A stretch of DNA of 18,893 nucleotides from Arthrobacter sp. (GTDB lineage Bacteria > Actinomycetota > Actinomycetes > Actinomycetales > Micrococcaceae). The stretch is from NCBI GenBank assembly GCA_018260285.1, contig JAGLBH010000017.1, forward strand, positions 1 through 18,893, read 5' to 3'. The position numbers were made by a program, and so were the translations under genes. Numbering within the stretch: position 1 is the first letter of the stretch; each line of letters starts with the position of its first letter. Shown piece by piece: positions 1-5,833 of the stretch. The notes under the pieces are model-generated. The model was not told the origin of the DNA. It worked only from the letters and a program-made list of their open reading frames with translations, and did no database searches.

Positions 1-28
1 GTGTAGGCGCTTGCACCCCGGAGAAGCA

Positions 29-223
29 GGGGGTGCAGGGGGAAGCACCCCCAAGAAGTAGGGTGTAGAGGGACGGGCACCCCCGAGTATCCGGGGGTGC
101 AGGGGGAAGCGCCCCCAAGAAGTAGGGGGTAGAGGGACGGGCGCCCCCGAGTATCCGGGGGTGTACAGGGAGCGCCCCCGAGAATGCGGGGGTGTACAGG
201 ACGCGCCCCCGAGAATCCGGGGG
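29..223. repeat. GC-rich tandem hairpin repeats, 31-32 bp period
   Basis: Six consecutive units begin with a G-run at 29, 61, 93, 125, 157 and 188, and a partial seventh begins at 219. The first four units are 32 bp and the next two are 31 bp. Units 1/3 and 2/4 pair as a 64-bp higher-order repeat. Each unit has a GGGGG-type run facing a CCCCC run about 14-18 bases later, and the junctions between units (CCCCCGAGTATCCGGGGG) also fold into a stem with a short loop. Degenerate sequence at 1-28 looks like part of one more unit cut by the window edge. No spacers separate the units, so this is not a CRISPR. It could serve as an intergenic structured or terminator-like element ahead of the epimerase gene. 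The function is unknown. Confidence 0.8.
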
Positions 224-289
224 CGGAGGGCAGCTGCGGCGGAGAGCGGAGGCCCCACGGCTGCTGCTGCCCGGCCTCGTGCGCGCGGC

Positions 290-295
290 TACGAT
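290..295 (+). promoter_or_regulatory. Putative -10 box for a leaderless epimerase mRNA
   Basis: TACGAT matches the actinobacterial -10 pattern TANNNT and ends six bases before the ATG at 302. No Shine-Dalgarno sequence precedes that ATG. Together these suggest transcription starts at or next to the start codon. No convincing -35 is visible. This is an inference from spacing only. Confidence 0.4.
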
Positions 296-301
296 GAAAA
301 C

Positions 302-1252
302 ATGACTGCTGAGACCTTCTGCGCCACCGGATCACCCGTCGAGCTGACCTGCGGAGGGGCGCGTGTCCTCATCGCACCCCTGGGGGCGGGGCTGCGCCTG
401 TACGAGCGCTTCGGCGTCGCTCTCGTGGAGACCTATGGGAGCGAGGCGACAGCCCCCGGAGCCACCGGACTGCTCCTGGCACCCTGGGGCAACCGGGTGA
501 GGGACGGGCAGTGGCAGCTCGACGGCGAGACCCAGCAGCTGGACCTGACGGAGGTCTCCCGGAACAACGCGAGCCACGGGCTGCTGCGGAACACCTACTA
601 CCGCGTGGCGGAGCAGAGCCCGAGCGCCGTCACGCTGGAGGCGGAGATCGCCCCGCAGCACGGCTTCCCCTTCCGCATGACCCACACTGCCCGGTACGAG
701 CTCACGGACGAAGGGCACCTGACGGTTGAGCAGACTCTCACCAACCACTCGCCGCGCACGGCCCCCGCAGCCCTCGGCGCCCACCCCTACCTCCGCCTGG
801 GAGCGCAGGACCCGTCGGAGCTCACCCTCAGCCTCCGCGCGCAGACTCGGGTAGTCACGGATGAGCGCCTGCTGCCCGTCGGCAAGGAGCCGGTGGCAGG
901 GGAGTACGACCTCTCGCAGCGCCGCATCGCCGGGTTCTCCCTCGACTGCGCCTACATGGACCTCGACGTGACGGGGCCCCAGCCGGGTGAAAGCGCAGAC
1001 CGGGTGGTCCGGGCAGCCCTCACGGACGACGACGGCCAGAGGGTGACCCTCTGGGGTGACGCCTCCACGGTCTCCTGCCTCCACGTCTTCGTCACGGACG
1101 GGCTGAGCGGCCAGGAGAAATCCGTGGCGGTTGAGCCGATGACCGCCCCAGCGGATGCCTTCAACTCAGGAGATGGACTGGTCTGGCTCGCTCAGGGTGA
1201 GTCCCTTAAGATGCGGTGGGGGATGACGTCCAGTCTTCACCCCGCATCCTGA
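302..1252 (+). CDS. Aldose 1-epimerase (mutarotase) family protein
   Basis: The 316-residue product is a GalM-like mutarotase of the type that interconverts alpha and beta anomers of hexoses in the cytosol. The sugar-binding N-R in PWGNRVRDG lies near residue 64. The conserved His of SHGLLR is near residue 92, and the second His of GAHPYLRLG is near 161. The catalytic Glu of AVEPMTAPADAFN is near 278. An upstream in-frame ATG at 161 would add 47 residues read through the hairpin repeats, which is implausible. The ATG at 302 is preferred because a -10-like TACGAT ends six bases before it, suggesting a leaderless start. The length fits the family. The exact sugar substrate cannot be told. The ilvA-like gene follows 49 bp downstream on the same strand. 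Confidence 0.88.
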   Translation: MTAETFCATGSPVELTCGGARVLIAPLGAGLRLYERFGVALVETYGSEATAPGATGLLLAPWGNRVRDGQWQLDGETQQLDLTEVSRNNASHGLLRNTYYRVAEQSPSAVTLEAEIAPQHGFPFRMTHTARYELTDEGHLTVEQTLTNHSPRTAPAALGAHPYLRLGAQDPSELTLSLRAQTRVVTDERLLPVGKEPVAGEYDLSQRRIAGFSLDCAYMDLDVTGPQPGESADRVVRAALTDDDGQRVTLWGDASTVSCLHVFVTDGLSGQEKSVAVEPMTAPADAFNSGDGLVWLAQGESLKMRWGMTSSLHPAS

Positions 1253-1301
1253 CCCGCCTCTTCCGCCCGCACATCTCTCCTGACGACACTGAAGGAACAC
1301 C

Positions 1302-2048
1302 ATGACTGAATCGCTGCCCGTGACTCTTGCCGAGGTTGAACGAGCTCAGGAGATGATTCAGGACATCGTCATGCACACGCCCGTGGAGAAGTCCCGGGCG
1401 CTGGCCAAGGAGCTCGGCCGGGACATCAAGGTCATCGGCGTCCAGGCGGAGAACGCCGCCGCGTACCCTCCCTCCCTCGCGGCGGACGTCCTCGTGCCCC
1501 TCACGAAGGTCTCCACGATCGCAGACGGCATCGCGGTCGGCCGCCCCGGCCAGGTCCCCTTCTCGATCATCCGGGAGCTGGTGGACGACGTCGTGACCGT
1601 CAGCGAAGATGCGCTCTCGAGGGCGCTCATCTTCCTGCTGGAGCGGGCCAAGATGGTCGTTGAGCCGGCGGGGGCCGTCGGCGTCGCCGCTCTCATGGAG
1701 GGCGTCATCAAGCCGGAGGGCACCACCGCCGTCGTCCTCTCGGGCGGAAACATCGACCCGCTCCTCATGCTCAAGGTGATTCAGCGCGGCCTCTTCGCCT
1801 CGGGGCGGTTCGTGACGATCCGGATCATGCTCGACGACCGGCCGGGTTCGCTCAAGTCGATCTCCCGGATCATCGCGGACAACGACGCGAACGTGACCCG
1901 CGTGGATCACACGCGCATCGGCGGCTCGATCGCCATGGGGCGCGTGGCTATCACGATTGACCTCGAGACGAAGGGCCACGAGCACGCTGAGGTCGTCTTC
2001 GACGCGCTGCGGGCCGAGGGGTTCGAGCCGATCGTCCAGCCGGGCTGA
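1302..2048 (+). CDS. ilvA: Threonine ammonia-lyase with large in-frame internal deletion (probably inactive)
   Basis: The 248-residue product matches the ends of an ACT-domain threonine ammonia-lyase (threonine to 2-oxobutanoate plus ammonia, PLP-dependent), a family usually about 400 residues long. Residues 1-41 look like the normal N-terminus (HTPVEKSRALAKELGRD). They run straight into IKVIGVQAENAAAYPPSL, which normally follows the glycine-rich phosphate loop. The PLP-binding lysine region (S-x-K-x-R-G-A) and the GGGGL loop are therefore missing, about 150 residues. The SGGNID motif near residue 148 and a complete C-terminal ACT domain (about 170-248) remain. GAAGGA six bases before the ATG is a good ribosome binding site. 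The reading frame is open throughout, so the gene may be translated, but lyase activity is not expected. The 3' end is duplicated at 3555-3705. An assembly error is an alternative explanation. Confidence 0.85.
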   Translation: MTESLPVTLAEVERAQEMIQDIVMHTPVEKSRALAKELGRDIKVIGVQAENAAAYPPSLAADVLVPLTKVSTIADGIAVGRPGQVPFSIIRELVDDVVTVSEDALSRALIFLLERAKMVVEPAGAVGVAALMEGVIKPEGTTAVVLSGGNIDPLLMLKVIQRGLFASGRFVTIRIMLDDRPGSLKSISRIIADNDANVTRVDHTRIGGSIAMGRVAITIDLETKGHEHAEVVFDALRAEGFEPIVQPG

Positions 2049-2070
2049 CCTCTCACACGAGAAGCGCCCC
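1920..2070 (+). repeat. Direct repeat copy 1: 3' end of ilvA (151 bp)
   Basis: This stretch covers the last 43 codons of ilvA, its stop and 22 bases beyond. It recurs in the same orientation at 3555-3705 with 146 of 151 bases identical by eye. All three coding differences are synonymous third-position changes, and the other two differences lie after the stop. The two copies bracket a low-GC segment, as expected for insertion at a gene's 3' end with regeneration of that end. Confidence 0.92.
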
Positions 2071-2116
2071 ACAGGGGCAGAGCCATTCGGGTCATGCACA
2101 GCGCCCACCGGGGCGC
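2066..2116 (+). terminator. Two GC hairpins after ilvA copy 1
   Basis: GCCCC-ACA-GGGGC (2066-2078) and GCGCCC-ACCG-GGGCGC (2101-2116) are perfect small stem-loops just after the ilvA stop. Neither is followed by a T tract, so intrinsic termination is uncertain. Confidence 0.3.
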
Positions 2117-2198
2117 GTACTGAGACTCTATGCACCATCCCGGGGTCAGAGAAGGCCGGGTACGGGAATAGCGTTGAAGACCTATTGGAGGTCACCCA

Positions 2199-2333
2199 GT
2201 GAAGAATCTGCAAGAGACCCTGAATGAGCGGATGGTATCAGAGCTCGTAAGGAAGCGGTTTCTCCTGAGGCAGTGGTTCCTCAGTCCTGGATTGACTACT
2301 CACTGCGCTATCACAATGGCGAGTCCCTTATAA
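2199..2333 (+). CDS. Possible 44-residue small protein, unknown
   Basis: A GTG start at 2199 is preceded by GGAGG at a seven-base spacing, a strong ribosome binding site. The 44-codon frame ends at TAA 2331-2333. The translation begins MKNLQETLNERMVSELVRKR and ends in an unremarkable SPGLTTHCAITMASPL. The first half is charged and helix-prone. No family is recognised. It could be a real small gene of the island or a remnant of a longer gene, with only the start region conserved. Base composition is intermediate between host and island core. The strong minus-strand terminator at 2357-2394 lies just downstream and could stop transcripts from both sides. Confidence rests almost entirely on the ribosome binding site. 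Confidence 0.3.
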   Translation: MKNLQETLNERMVSELVRKRFLLRQWFLSPGLTTHCAITMASPL

Positions 2334-2356
2334 ATATAAATTGAAATGGGGTAGTA

Positions 2357-2394
2357 AAAGGTTCGCAACAGGATGAATCCTGTTGCGAACCTTT
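2357..2394 (-). terminator. Perfect intrinsic terminator, probably bidirectional
   Basis: AAAGGTTCGCAACAGGA pairs perfectly with TCCTGTTGCGAACCTTT across a TGAA loop, giving a 17-bp stem. Read on the minus strand the stem runs into four T's and then ACTACCCC. On the plus strand it is followed by ATTTCT. It abuts and partly overlaps the stop codon of the 73-residue membrane protein, so it most likely ends the minus-strand transcript of the island genes. Confidence 0.88.
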
Positions 2395-2614
2395 ATTTCT
2401 GATAAGCTAATTTGTAGATCAGGCCTCCGAGAATCCCAAATCCAATTGAGAAAATCCAGTTTTTCATATCTAACACAGAATCAATAAGTGAAACGCTGTT
2501 GTTCATGACAATCAGAGCCACCATTGAAAGCAGTGTTACTAGAAGCATAGAGAATAAGACCCCCAGCACTTCCCTGGGTTTTGATTTATTGTGTGCTCCA
2601 CTCAATTGATTCAT
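2393..2614 (-). CDS. Small two-helix membrane protein, candidate immunity protein
   Basis: The 73-residue product has a short polar N-terminus, a hydrophobic helix around residues 17-37 (VLGVLFSMLLVTLLSMVALIV) and a second around 52-68 (WIFSIGFGILGGLIYKL). It starts four bases after the stop of the upstream secreted-protein reading frame, so the two are probably translated together. AGGAG abuts the ATG at 2614, which is too close for a normal start. TTG at 2605 has a nine-base spacing and could be the true start (70 residues). Small membrane proteins placed directly after bacteriocin genes are often immunity proteins, which is the basis for this suggestion; no family was recognised. The gene ends inside a strong terminator. 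Base composition is well below the window average. Confidence 0.6.
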   Translation of the reverse strand: MNQLSGAHNKSKPREVLGVLFSMLLVTLLSMVALIVMNNSVSLIDSVLDMKNWIFSIGFGILGGLIYKLAYQK

Positions 2615-2617
2615 CTC

Positions 2618-3222
2618 CTAAAGTTTGCTTCGGCACCCCCATGCCGCACCAGCGAGAAGTGCGGCTAGACCTGCAGGTCCGCCGACACCTCTCAGTGCAA
2701 TAGGACCCGCAATGCGAGCAACTGTCTGAGCGGCTAGGCCCCAATTCCAGGCCTTTATGGCAGTCGCGGTTGCTTGGATCATTCCGGGGGTGTTGGCAAT
2801 GCCAATGCCGACCGCATTGCCGATAGTGCACCTGGCAAAATCCTCTGCGTTGTACGCTACGATACCCCAGCCCTAGATGAAAAATTGCCGGAGAGGTTTT
2901 CAAGCTCCTCGGATGGGGTATTCATTAACAGGGCAATTCCCTTAAATGAATCCATCTGATCTGCGTAGCCTCCTCTGCGGACAGCAGATTCATCTACCTC
3001 ATAGATCCCGTTCACGTTTTTGACGTACTTTGTGAAAATATCCTGGAGATCTTTTGAAATTCGATGAACTTCTGATTGAAAAGCTCTGCTTTCCTTGGAA
3101 GAAGCAGGTGAATGATTGCTCGCTGGCGCAGCATTCGCTGCAGTTCCACCTGTCACTCCAGAAAGAATTGCAAACGCAACAGCAGAAGCAATTGCTTTTC
3201 CTGGAAGAGATCTCACATTCAT
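2618..3222 (-). pseudogene. Secreted bacteriocin-like protein, frameshifted
   Basis: The first frame (ATG 3222 with GAGAGGA upstream) encodes a signal peptide: MNVRS, a hydrophobic stretch AIASAVAFAILSG, and a cleavage-like ANAA near residue 32. A polar spacer follows (HRISKDLQDIFTKYVKNVNG) until a TAG at 2857-2859. Six bases before that stop, a four-base G tract (2865-2868) marks the break. Adding one G joins the frame to an open frame of 82 codons ending at 2618. That frame reads as a hydrophobic Gly/Ala-rich segment (GNAVGIGIAN, GPIALRGVGGPAGLAALLAGAAW) with a Cys near each end. The repaired protein would have 201 residues. Signal peptide, spacer and a hydrophobic two-Cys C-terminus, followed by a small membrane gene, resemble secreted bacteriocin precursors, but no named family is claimed. 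The break could be real or a homopolymer sequencing error. Confidence 0.62.
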
Positions 3223-3554
3223 TGGAATCCTCTCTCGAAGTGAATCAACCTTGACAATCACTATTGTTGGCGTCAGTCCTTAAAAGGTGCTGTGATTTTG
3301 ATAACAATCAAGTAACTATTATTTGAGCGTTGGACATCAGTTTGATCCTCGCTCTCCCGCAGGGGAGTGCCCAAGTGAGACCCTGAATGCTCCTGCACTA
3401 GCGCGGTCTGAGGCCTTCGTGGCCTGCGCCCTAGACTGCCTGACGGGCTCTCAGTCTCTTCTTCCCGGGGGGATTCCCTGTTCGGGGGATTCTCCACGAT
3501 GCTGAACCCGCTTGCCCGAGGCATGGCAGACCTTGGTCCCCCCACCACAGGGCT
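3223..3554. other. Gene-free right part of the island
   Basis: No convincing gene is seen. The AT-rich part (3223-3330) is the leader of the minus-strand secreted-protein gene and must hold its promoter, but no hexamer pair is clear enough to call. From about 3340 the GC content rises and the sequence holds small stems (for example CTCCC-GCA-GGGGAG near 3352-3367) and no recognisable coding sequence. It may be a remnant of an older insertion. Confidence 0.5.
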
Positions 3555-3705
3555 GGCGGCTCGATCGCTATGGGGCGCGTGGCTATCACGATCGACCTCG
3601 AGACGAAGGGCCACGAGCACGCAGAGGTCGTCTTCGACGCGCTGCGGGCCGAGGGGTTCGAGCCGATCGTCCAGCCGGGCTGACTCCTCACACGAGAAGC
3701 GCCCC
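3555..3705 (+). repeat. Direct repeat copy 2: 3' end of ilvA (151 bp)
   Basis: This is a second copy of ilvA codons for the end of the ACT domain (about GSIAMGRVAI to the final VQPG), the stop and 22 bases of downstream sequence. It is not preceded by any ilvA sequence. The three coding differences from copy 1 are GCC/GCT, ATT/ATC and GCT/GCA, all silent, so the copy diverged while under selection in a working gene. It leads directly into the large terminator before greA, suggesting it is the original chromosomal 3' end and copy 1 came with the insertion, or the reverse. Confidence 0.92.
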
Positions 3706-3763
3706 CTGTCTGGACCGCACGCCCCCGAGCTGACGGGGGTGTCGCGGCCCAGGCAGGGGGCGC
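3699..3763. terminator. Large two-part stem between ilvA and greA
   Basis: GCGCCCCCTGTCTGG at 3699-3713 pairs with CCAGGCAGGGGGCGC at 3749-3763 with a single G-T type mismatch. Within it a second stem forms from CGCCCCC and GGGGGTG around 3720-3741. It sits between the convergent ilvA 3' end and greA, as expected for a shared terminator. It has no T tract, so the mode of termination is unclear. Confidence 0.6.
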
Positions 3764-3784
3764 TGTGGCGTGAGCCGGGAGGCT

Positions 3785-4273
3785 CTAGCCCGTGAAGGGC
3801 ACGGCCTTGAGGATCTCGACCTCGATGGTCTTGCCGTTGGGGGCCTCGAAGGAGGTCTTGTCGCCGGCGGTCTTGCCGAGGATGGCCTGGCCGAGGGGGG
3901 ACTTCTCCGAGTAGACGTGGAGGTCCATGTCGCCGGCGATCTCGCGGGAGCCCAGGAGGAACTCCTCCTCGTCACCGGCGATCGTGGCGGTGACCATCAT
4001 GCCGGGCTCGACGATGCCGTCGTCCTCAGGGGCCTCGCCGACCTGCGCGGTCTCGAGCAGCTGGGTCAGCTGGCGGATGCGAGCCTCAGCCTTGCCCTGG
4101 TCCTCCTTGGCCGCGTGGTAGCCGCCGTTCTCCTTGAGGTCGCCCTCGCTGCGGGCGTCTTCGATGCGCTGAGCGATTTCAGCGCGGCCCGGACCCTCAA
4201 GGTGCTCAAGCTCAGCCTTGAGGCGGTCGTAGGACTCCTGGGTCAGCCAGGCGCCGTTCTGCTCAGTGCTCAT
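3785..4273 (-). CDS. greA: Transcription elongation factor GreA
   Basis: The 162-residue product is GreA, which enters the RNA polymerase secondary channel and stimulates cleavage of backtracked RNA. The N-terminal coiled coil (about residues 1-80) carries the conserved tip EGDLKENGGYHAAKEDQ, whose acidic Asp45 and Glu48 correspond to the Mg-coordinating residues of the family. The C-terminal FKBP-like domain (about 85-162) ends in PNGKTIEVEILKAV. The ATG at 4273 has AAGGAG at a seven-base spacing. Length is normal for an actinobacterial GreA. A hairpin with a T tract lies in its leader. The DUF4307 gene lies upstream on the same strand, as in M. tuberculosis (Rv1080c-Rv1081c). Confidence 0.97.
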   Translation of the reverse strand: MSTEQNGAWLTQESYDRLKAELEHLEGPGRAEIAQRIEDARSEGDLKENGGYHAAKEDQGKAEARIRQLTQLLETAQVGEAPEDDGIVEPGMMVTATIAGDEEEFLLGSREIAGDMDLHVYSEKSPLGQAILGKTAGDKTSFEAPNGKTIEVEILKAVPFTG

Positions 4274-4303
4274 GGTGCTACTCCTTGATTGAAAGCGGGA
4301 TAG

Positions 4304-4339
4304 AAAAACGTGAGCGCCGCGGCTGGAGATGCGCGGCGC
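4304..4339 (-). terminator. Intrinsic terminator or attenuator in the greA leader
   Basis: On the minus strand GCGCCGCG (4339-4332) pairs perfectly with CGCGGCGC (4321-4314) around a ten-base loop. It is followed by TCACG and then five T's (4308-4304). It lies between the DUF4307 stop and the greA start. It could end the DUF4307 transcript, or, if greA is transcribed from the AT-rich stretch near 4360-4375, it could attenuate greA. E. coli greA is known to have such a leader terminator. Confidence 0.65.
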
Positions 4340-4439
4340 CGGGAAGGGACATGGTCACTAGGTATTCATAGTAGTGCCGGACCTCACGCAAACCAATACA
4401 CATCCTGGGCGGCTCCTGGGGAAGAAGCCGCGCAGAGGG

Positions 4440-4883
4440 CTACTTGACGGTCCAGCAGGAGTGGACCCCTCCGTTGACGCCCGCGGAGACAGTCCGCAGG
4501 GTCACCCGGTGGTTGGTCGTCGAGCCGTCTGCGCTCGCCGCAGGGCTGCCGGGCTCTGTGGGAGGGATCTGCACGACGCGCCAGCCCACCACGGCGTGGT
4601 CCTCGCTGAGCACCTGGACCGCGCACTCGGCGGCGGCGGAGGGGTGCTTGGTGACGGAGAAGTCCACGACAGCCTGTCCCTTCTCGGGGAAGGAGAAGGA
4701 GATGTCCTTGCTGCTCACGAGGACTTGCGCTCGGTAGAGGGTCAGGCCCCCCGCGAGAAGAACGGCAAGAACCAGTGCGGCGATGGCCCAGAGCCGCGCG
4801 CGGGGGCTCATCCGGCCGCCTCCGCCCAGCGTGAACGAGGGGCGTCTGGCGCCGTACCGCTCGGCTAGGCTTGAGGTCTGCAT
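4440..4883 (-). CDS. DUF4307 family membrane-anchored protein
   Basis: The 147-residue product has a basic N-terminus, one membrane helix at about residues 31-50 (LWAIAALVLAVLLAGGLTLY) and an exported C-terminal domain with a beta-rich look. Cys87 (AAECAVQV) and Cys143 (HSCWTVK) could form a disulfide outside the membrane. The arrangement and the position between greA and a divergent mca match the actinobacterial DUF4307 family (Rv1081c-like), whose function is not known. The ATG at 4883 is preceded by AGGGGG close by and by a TAAGAT box nine bases upstream, so the mRNA may have a very short leader. The start region is shared with the divergent mca promoter. Recognition rests on features and synteny. 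Confidence 0.85.
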   Translation of the reverse strand: MQTSSLAERYGARRPSFTLGGGGRMSPRARLWAIAALVLAVLLAGGLTLYRAQVLVSSKDISFSFPEKGQAVVDFSVTKHPSAAAECAVQVLSEDHAVVGWRVVQIPPTEPGSPAASADGSTTNHRVTLRTVSAGVNGGVHSCWTVK

Positions 4884-4891
4884 GATCCCCC

Positions 4892-4898
4892 TATCTTA
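4892..4898. promoter_or_regulatory. Overlapping divergent -10 boxes for mca and the DUF4307 gene
   Basis: Plus strand TATCTT (4892-4897) could serve mca. The complementary strand reads TAAGAT (4898-4893), nine bases before the DUF4307 ATG. The gap between the two start codons is only 38 bp, so their promoters must overlap. No -35 boxes are clear. Inferred from sequence pattern only. Confidence 0.35.
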
Positions 4899-4921
4899 CT
4901 CATCTCCCCTGGAGCACACCT

Positions 4922-5833
4922 GTGACCTCAACGCCTGCTGACGGTTTCCGCATCCTCGCCATTCACGCCCACCCGGACGACGAGTCCAGCAAGGGCGCCG
5001 GCACGATGATCCGCTACGTCTCGGAGGGCGCCCGCGTCATGGTGGCCACCTGCACGGGAGGGGAGCGCGGCGACGTTCTCAACCAGGCCGTGGCCCTCGA
5101 GCCGATGGCCTCCCGGGACCTCGCGGGCATGCGCATCCGCGAGATGGCCGACGCCGCACGCCACCTCGGCGTGGAGCATCGCTGGATCAGTTTCGCCGAC
5201 TCCGGCCTGCCGGAGGGGGACCCCATGCCGCCTCTTCCTTTCGGCAGCTTCGGCACCCTGCCGATCGAGCAGGCCGCAGCGCCGCTCATCCGCCTGGCCC
5301 GCGACTTCAAGCCGCACGTGATCCTCGCGTATGACGAGAACGGCGGCTACCCGCACCCCGACCACATCCAGTCCCATCGCGTGGCGATGGAGGTCTACCT
5401 CAAGGCCGGCGACCCCGAGGCCTACCCGGGCCTGGGGGAGCCCTGGGAGCCGAGCAAGCTGTACTACGACCGCGGCTTCAACCCGGAGAAGCTCCGCGCC
5501 CTCCACGAGTCGATCCTGGCCGACGGCAACGAGTCTCCCTTCACGGACTGGCTGGCCCGCATGGAGTCCGCACCGGACCCCAGCTCCGGGTGGAAGACCT
5601 ATGAGACCACGACCCAGATCGACGTGGCCCCGTACATCGAGCAGCGCGAAGAGGCCCTCAAGGCACACCGCACCCAGATCGATCCGGAGTCTGCGTTCTT
5701 CGCCGTGCCCGCCGCCCGGCAGCGCGAGATCTGGCCGTGGGAGGACTACGTCCTGGCTGAGTCCCGCGTGGAGACCTCCCTGCCGGAGTCAGATCTTCTT
5801 CAGGGGCTGCGCGTAGAATCGACCAGTGCTTAA
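4922..5833 (+). CDS. mca: Mycothiol S-conjugate amidase Mca
   Basis: The 303-residue product is a zinc-dependent LmbE-type amidase that cleaves mycothiol S-conjugates to a mercapturic acid and GlcN-Ins during detoxification in the cytosol. The metal-site motif HAHPDDES is at residues 15-22 and YPHPDHIQSH at 143-152; His17, Asp20 and His148 are the expected zinc ligands. The length and the C-terminal extension (ending after FFAVPAARQREIWPWEDY) favour Mca over the shorter-acting deacetylase MshB, and the neighbourhood is that of mca. The start is GTG at 4922 with CTGGAG eight bases upstream. The 89-residue membrane protein gene overlaps its 3' end by eight bases. Confidence 0.93.
   Translation: MTSTPADGFRILAIHAHPDDESSKGAGTMIRYVSEGARVMVATCTGGERGDVLNQAVALEPMASRDLAGMRIREMADAARHLGVEHRWISFADSGLPEGDPMPPLPFGSFGTLPIEQAAAPLIRLARDFKPHVILAYDENGGYPHPDHIQSHRVAMEVYLKAGDPEAYPGLGEPWEPSKLYYDRGFNPEKLRALHESILADGNESPFTDWLARMESAPDPSSGWKTYETTTQIDVAPYIEQREEALKAHRTQIDPESAFFAVPAARQREIWPWEDYVLAESRVETSLPESDLLQGLRVESTSA
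5814..5819 (+). promoter_or_regulatory. Putative internal -10 box, leaderless start for the 89-residue protein
   Basis: TAGAAT lies inside the 3' end of mca and ends six bases before the GTG at 5826, the same spacing as at the epimerase gene. The GTG lacks a Shine-Dalgarno sequence. A leaderless transcript starting at the GTG is plausible. Confidence 0.4.

Larger units (their letters stand above)
2071..3554. mobile_element. Low-GC island flanked by ilvA 3'-end direct repeats
   Basis: About 1.5 kb lies between the two ilvA 3'-end copies. Its core is AT-rich (2461-2520 counts to 21 G+C of 60, or 35%) in an otherwise clearly GC-rich window. The core (about 2330-3330) carries a broken secreted-protein gene and a small membrane protein gene on the minus strand. 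The edges (2071-2200 and 3340-3554) are of higher GC and hold nothing I recognise. No integrase, transposase or terminal inverted repeat is visible, so the mechanism of entry is unknown. The 13-mer GAGACCCTGAATG occurs near both ends (2214-2226 and 3377-3389). Horizontal acquisition is an inference from base composition and the flanking repeats. Confidence 0.65.

Noticed and set aside
1..230. CRISPR-like array
   Set aside because: The units are contiguous with no unique spacers, and each is a G/C-run hairpin; no cas genes are near.
161..301. N-terminal extension of the epimerase from an upstream ATG
   Set aside because: It would translate the hairpin repeats, and the family N-terminus fits the ATG at 302.
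1206..2213. Long minus-strand frame of 335 codons opposite ilvA
   Set aside because: It is opposite a recognisable gene and has the Arg/Asp/His-rich composition of GC-rich antisense frames with no domain.
2586..2903. Cys-rich 105-codon frame on the minus strand, possible small toxin
   Set aside because: It is a shadow of the third frame, which in the same DNA reads as a hydrophobic Gly/Ala protein continuing the secreted-protein gene; the Cys richness comes from reading its codons out of frame.
3309..3554. Remnant transposase or tRNA at the right edge of the island
   Set aside because: No cloverleaf, catalytic motif or terminal repeat could be made out by eye.
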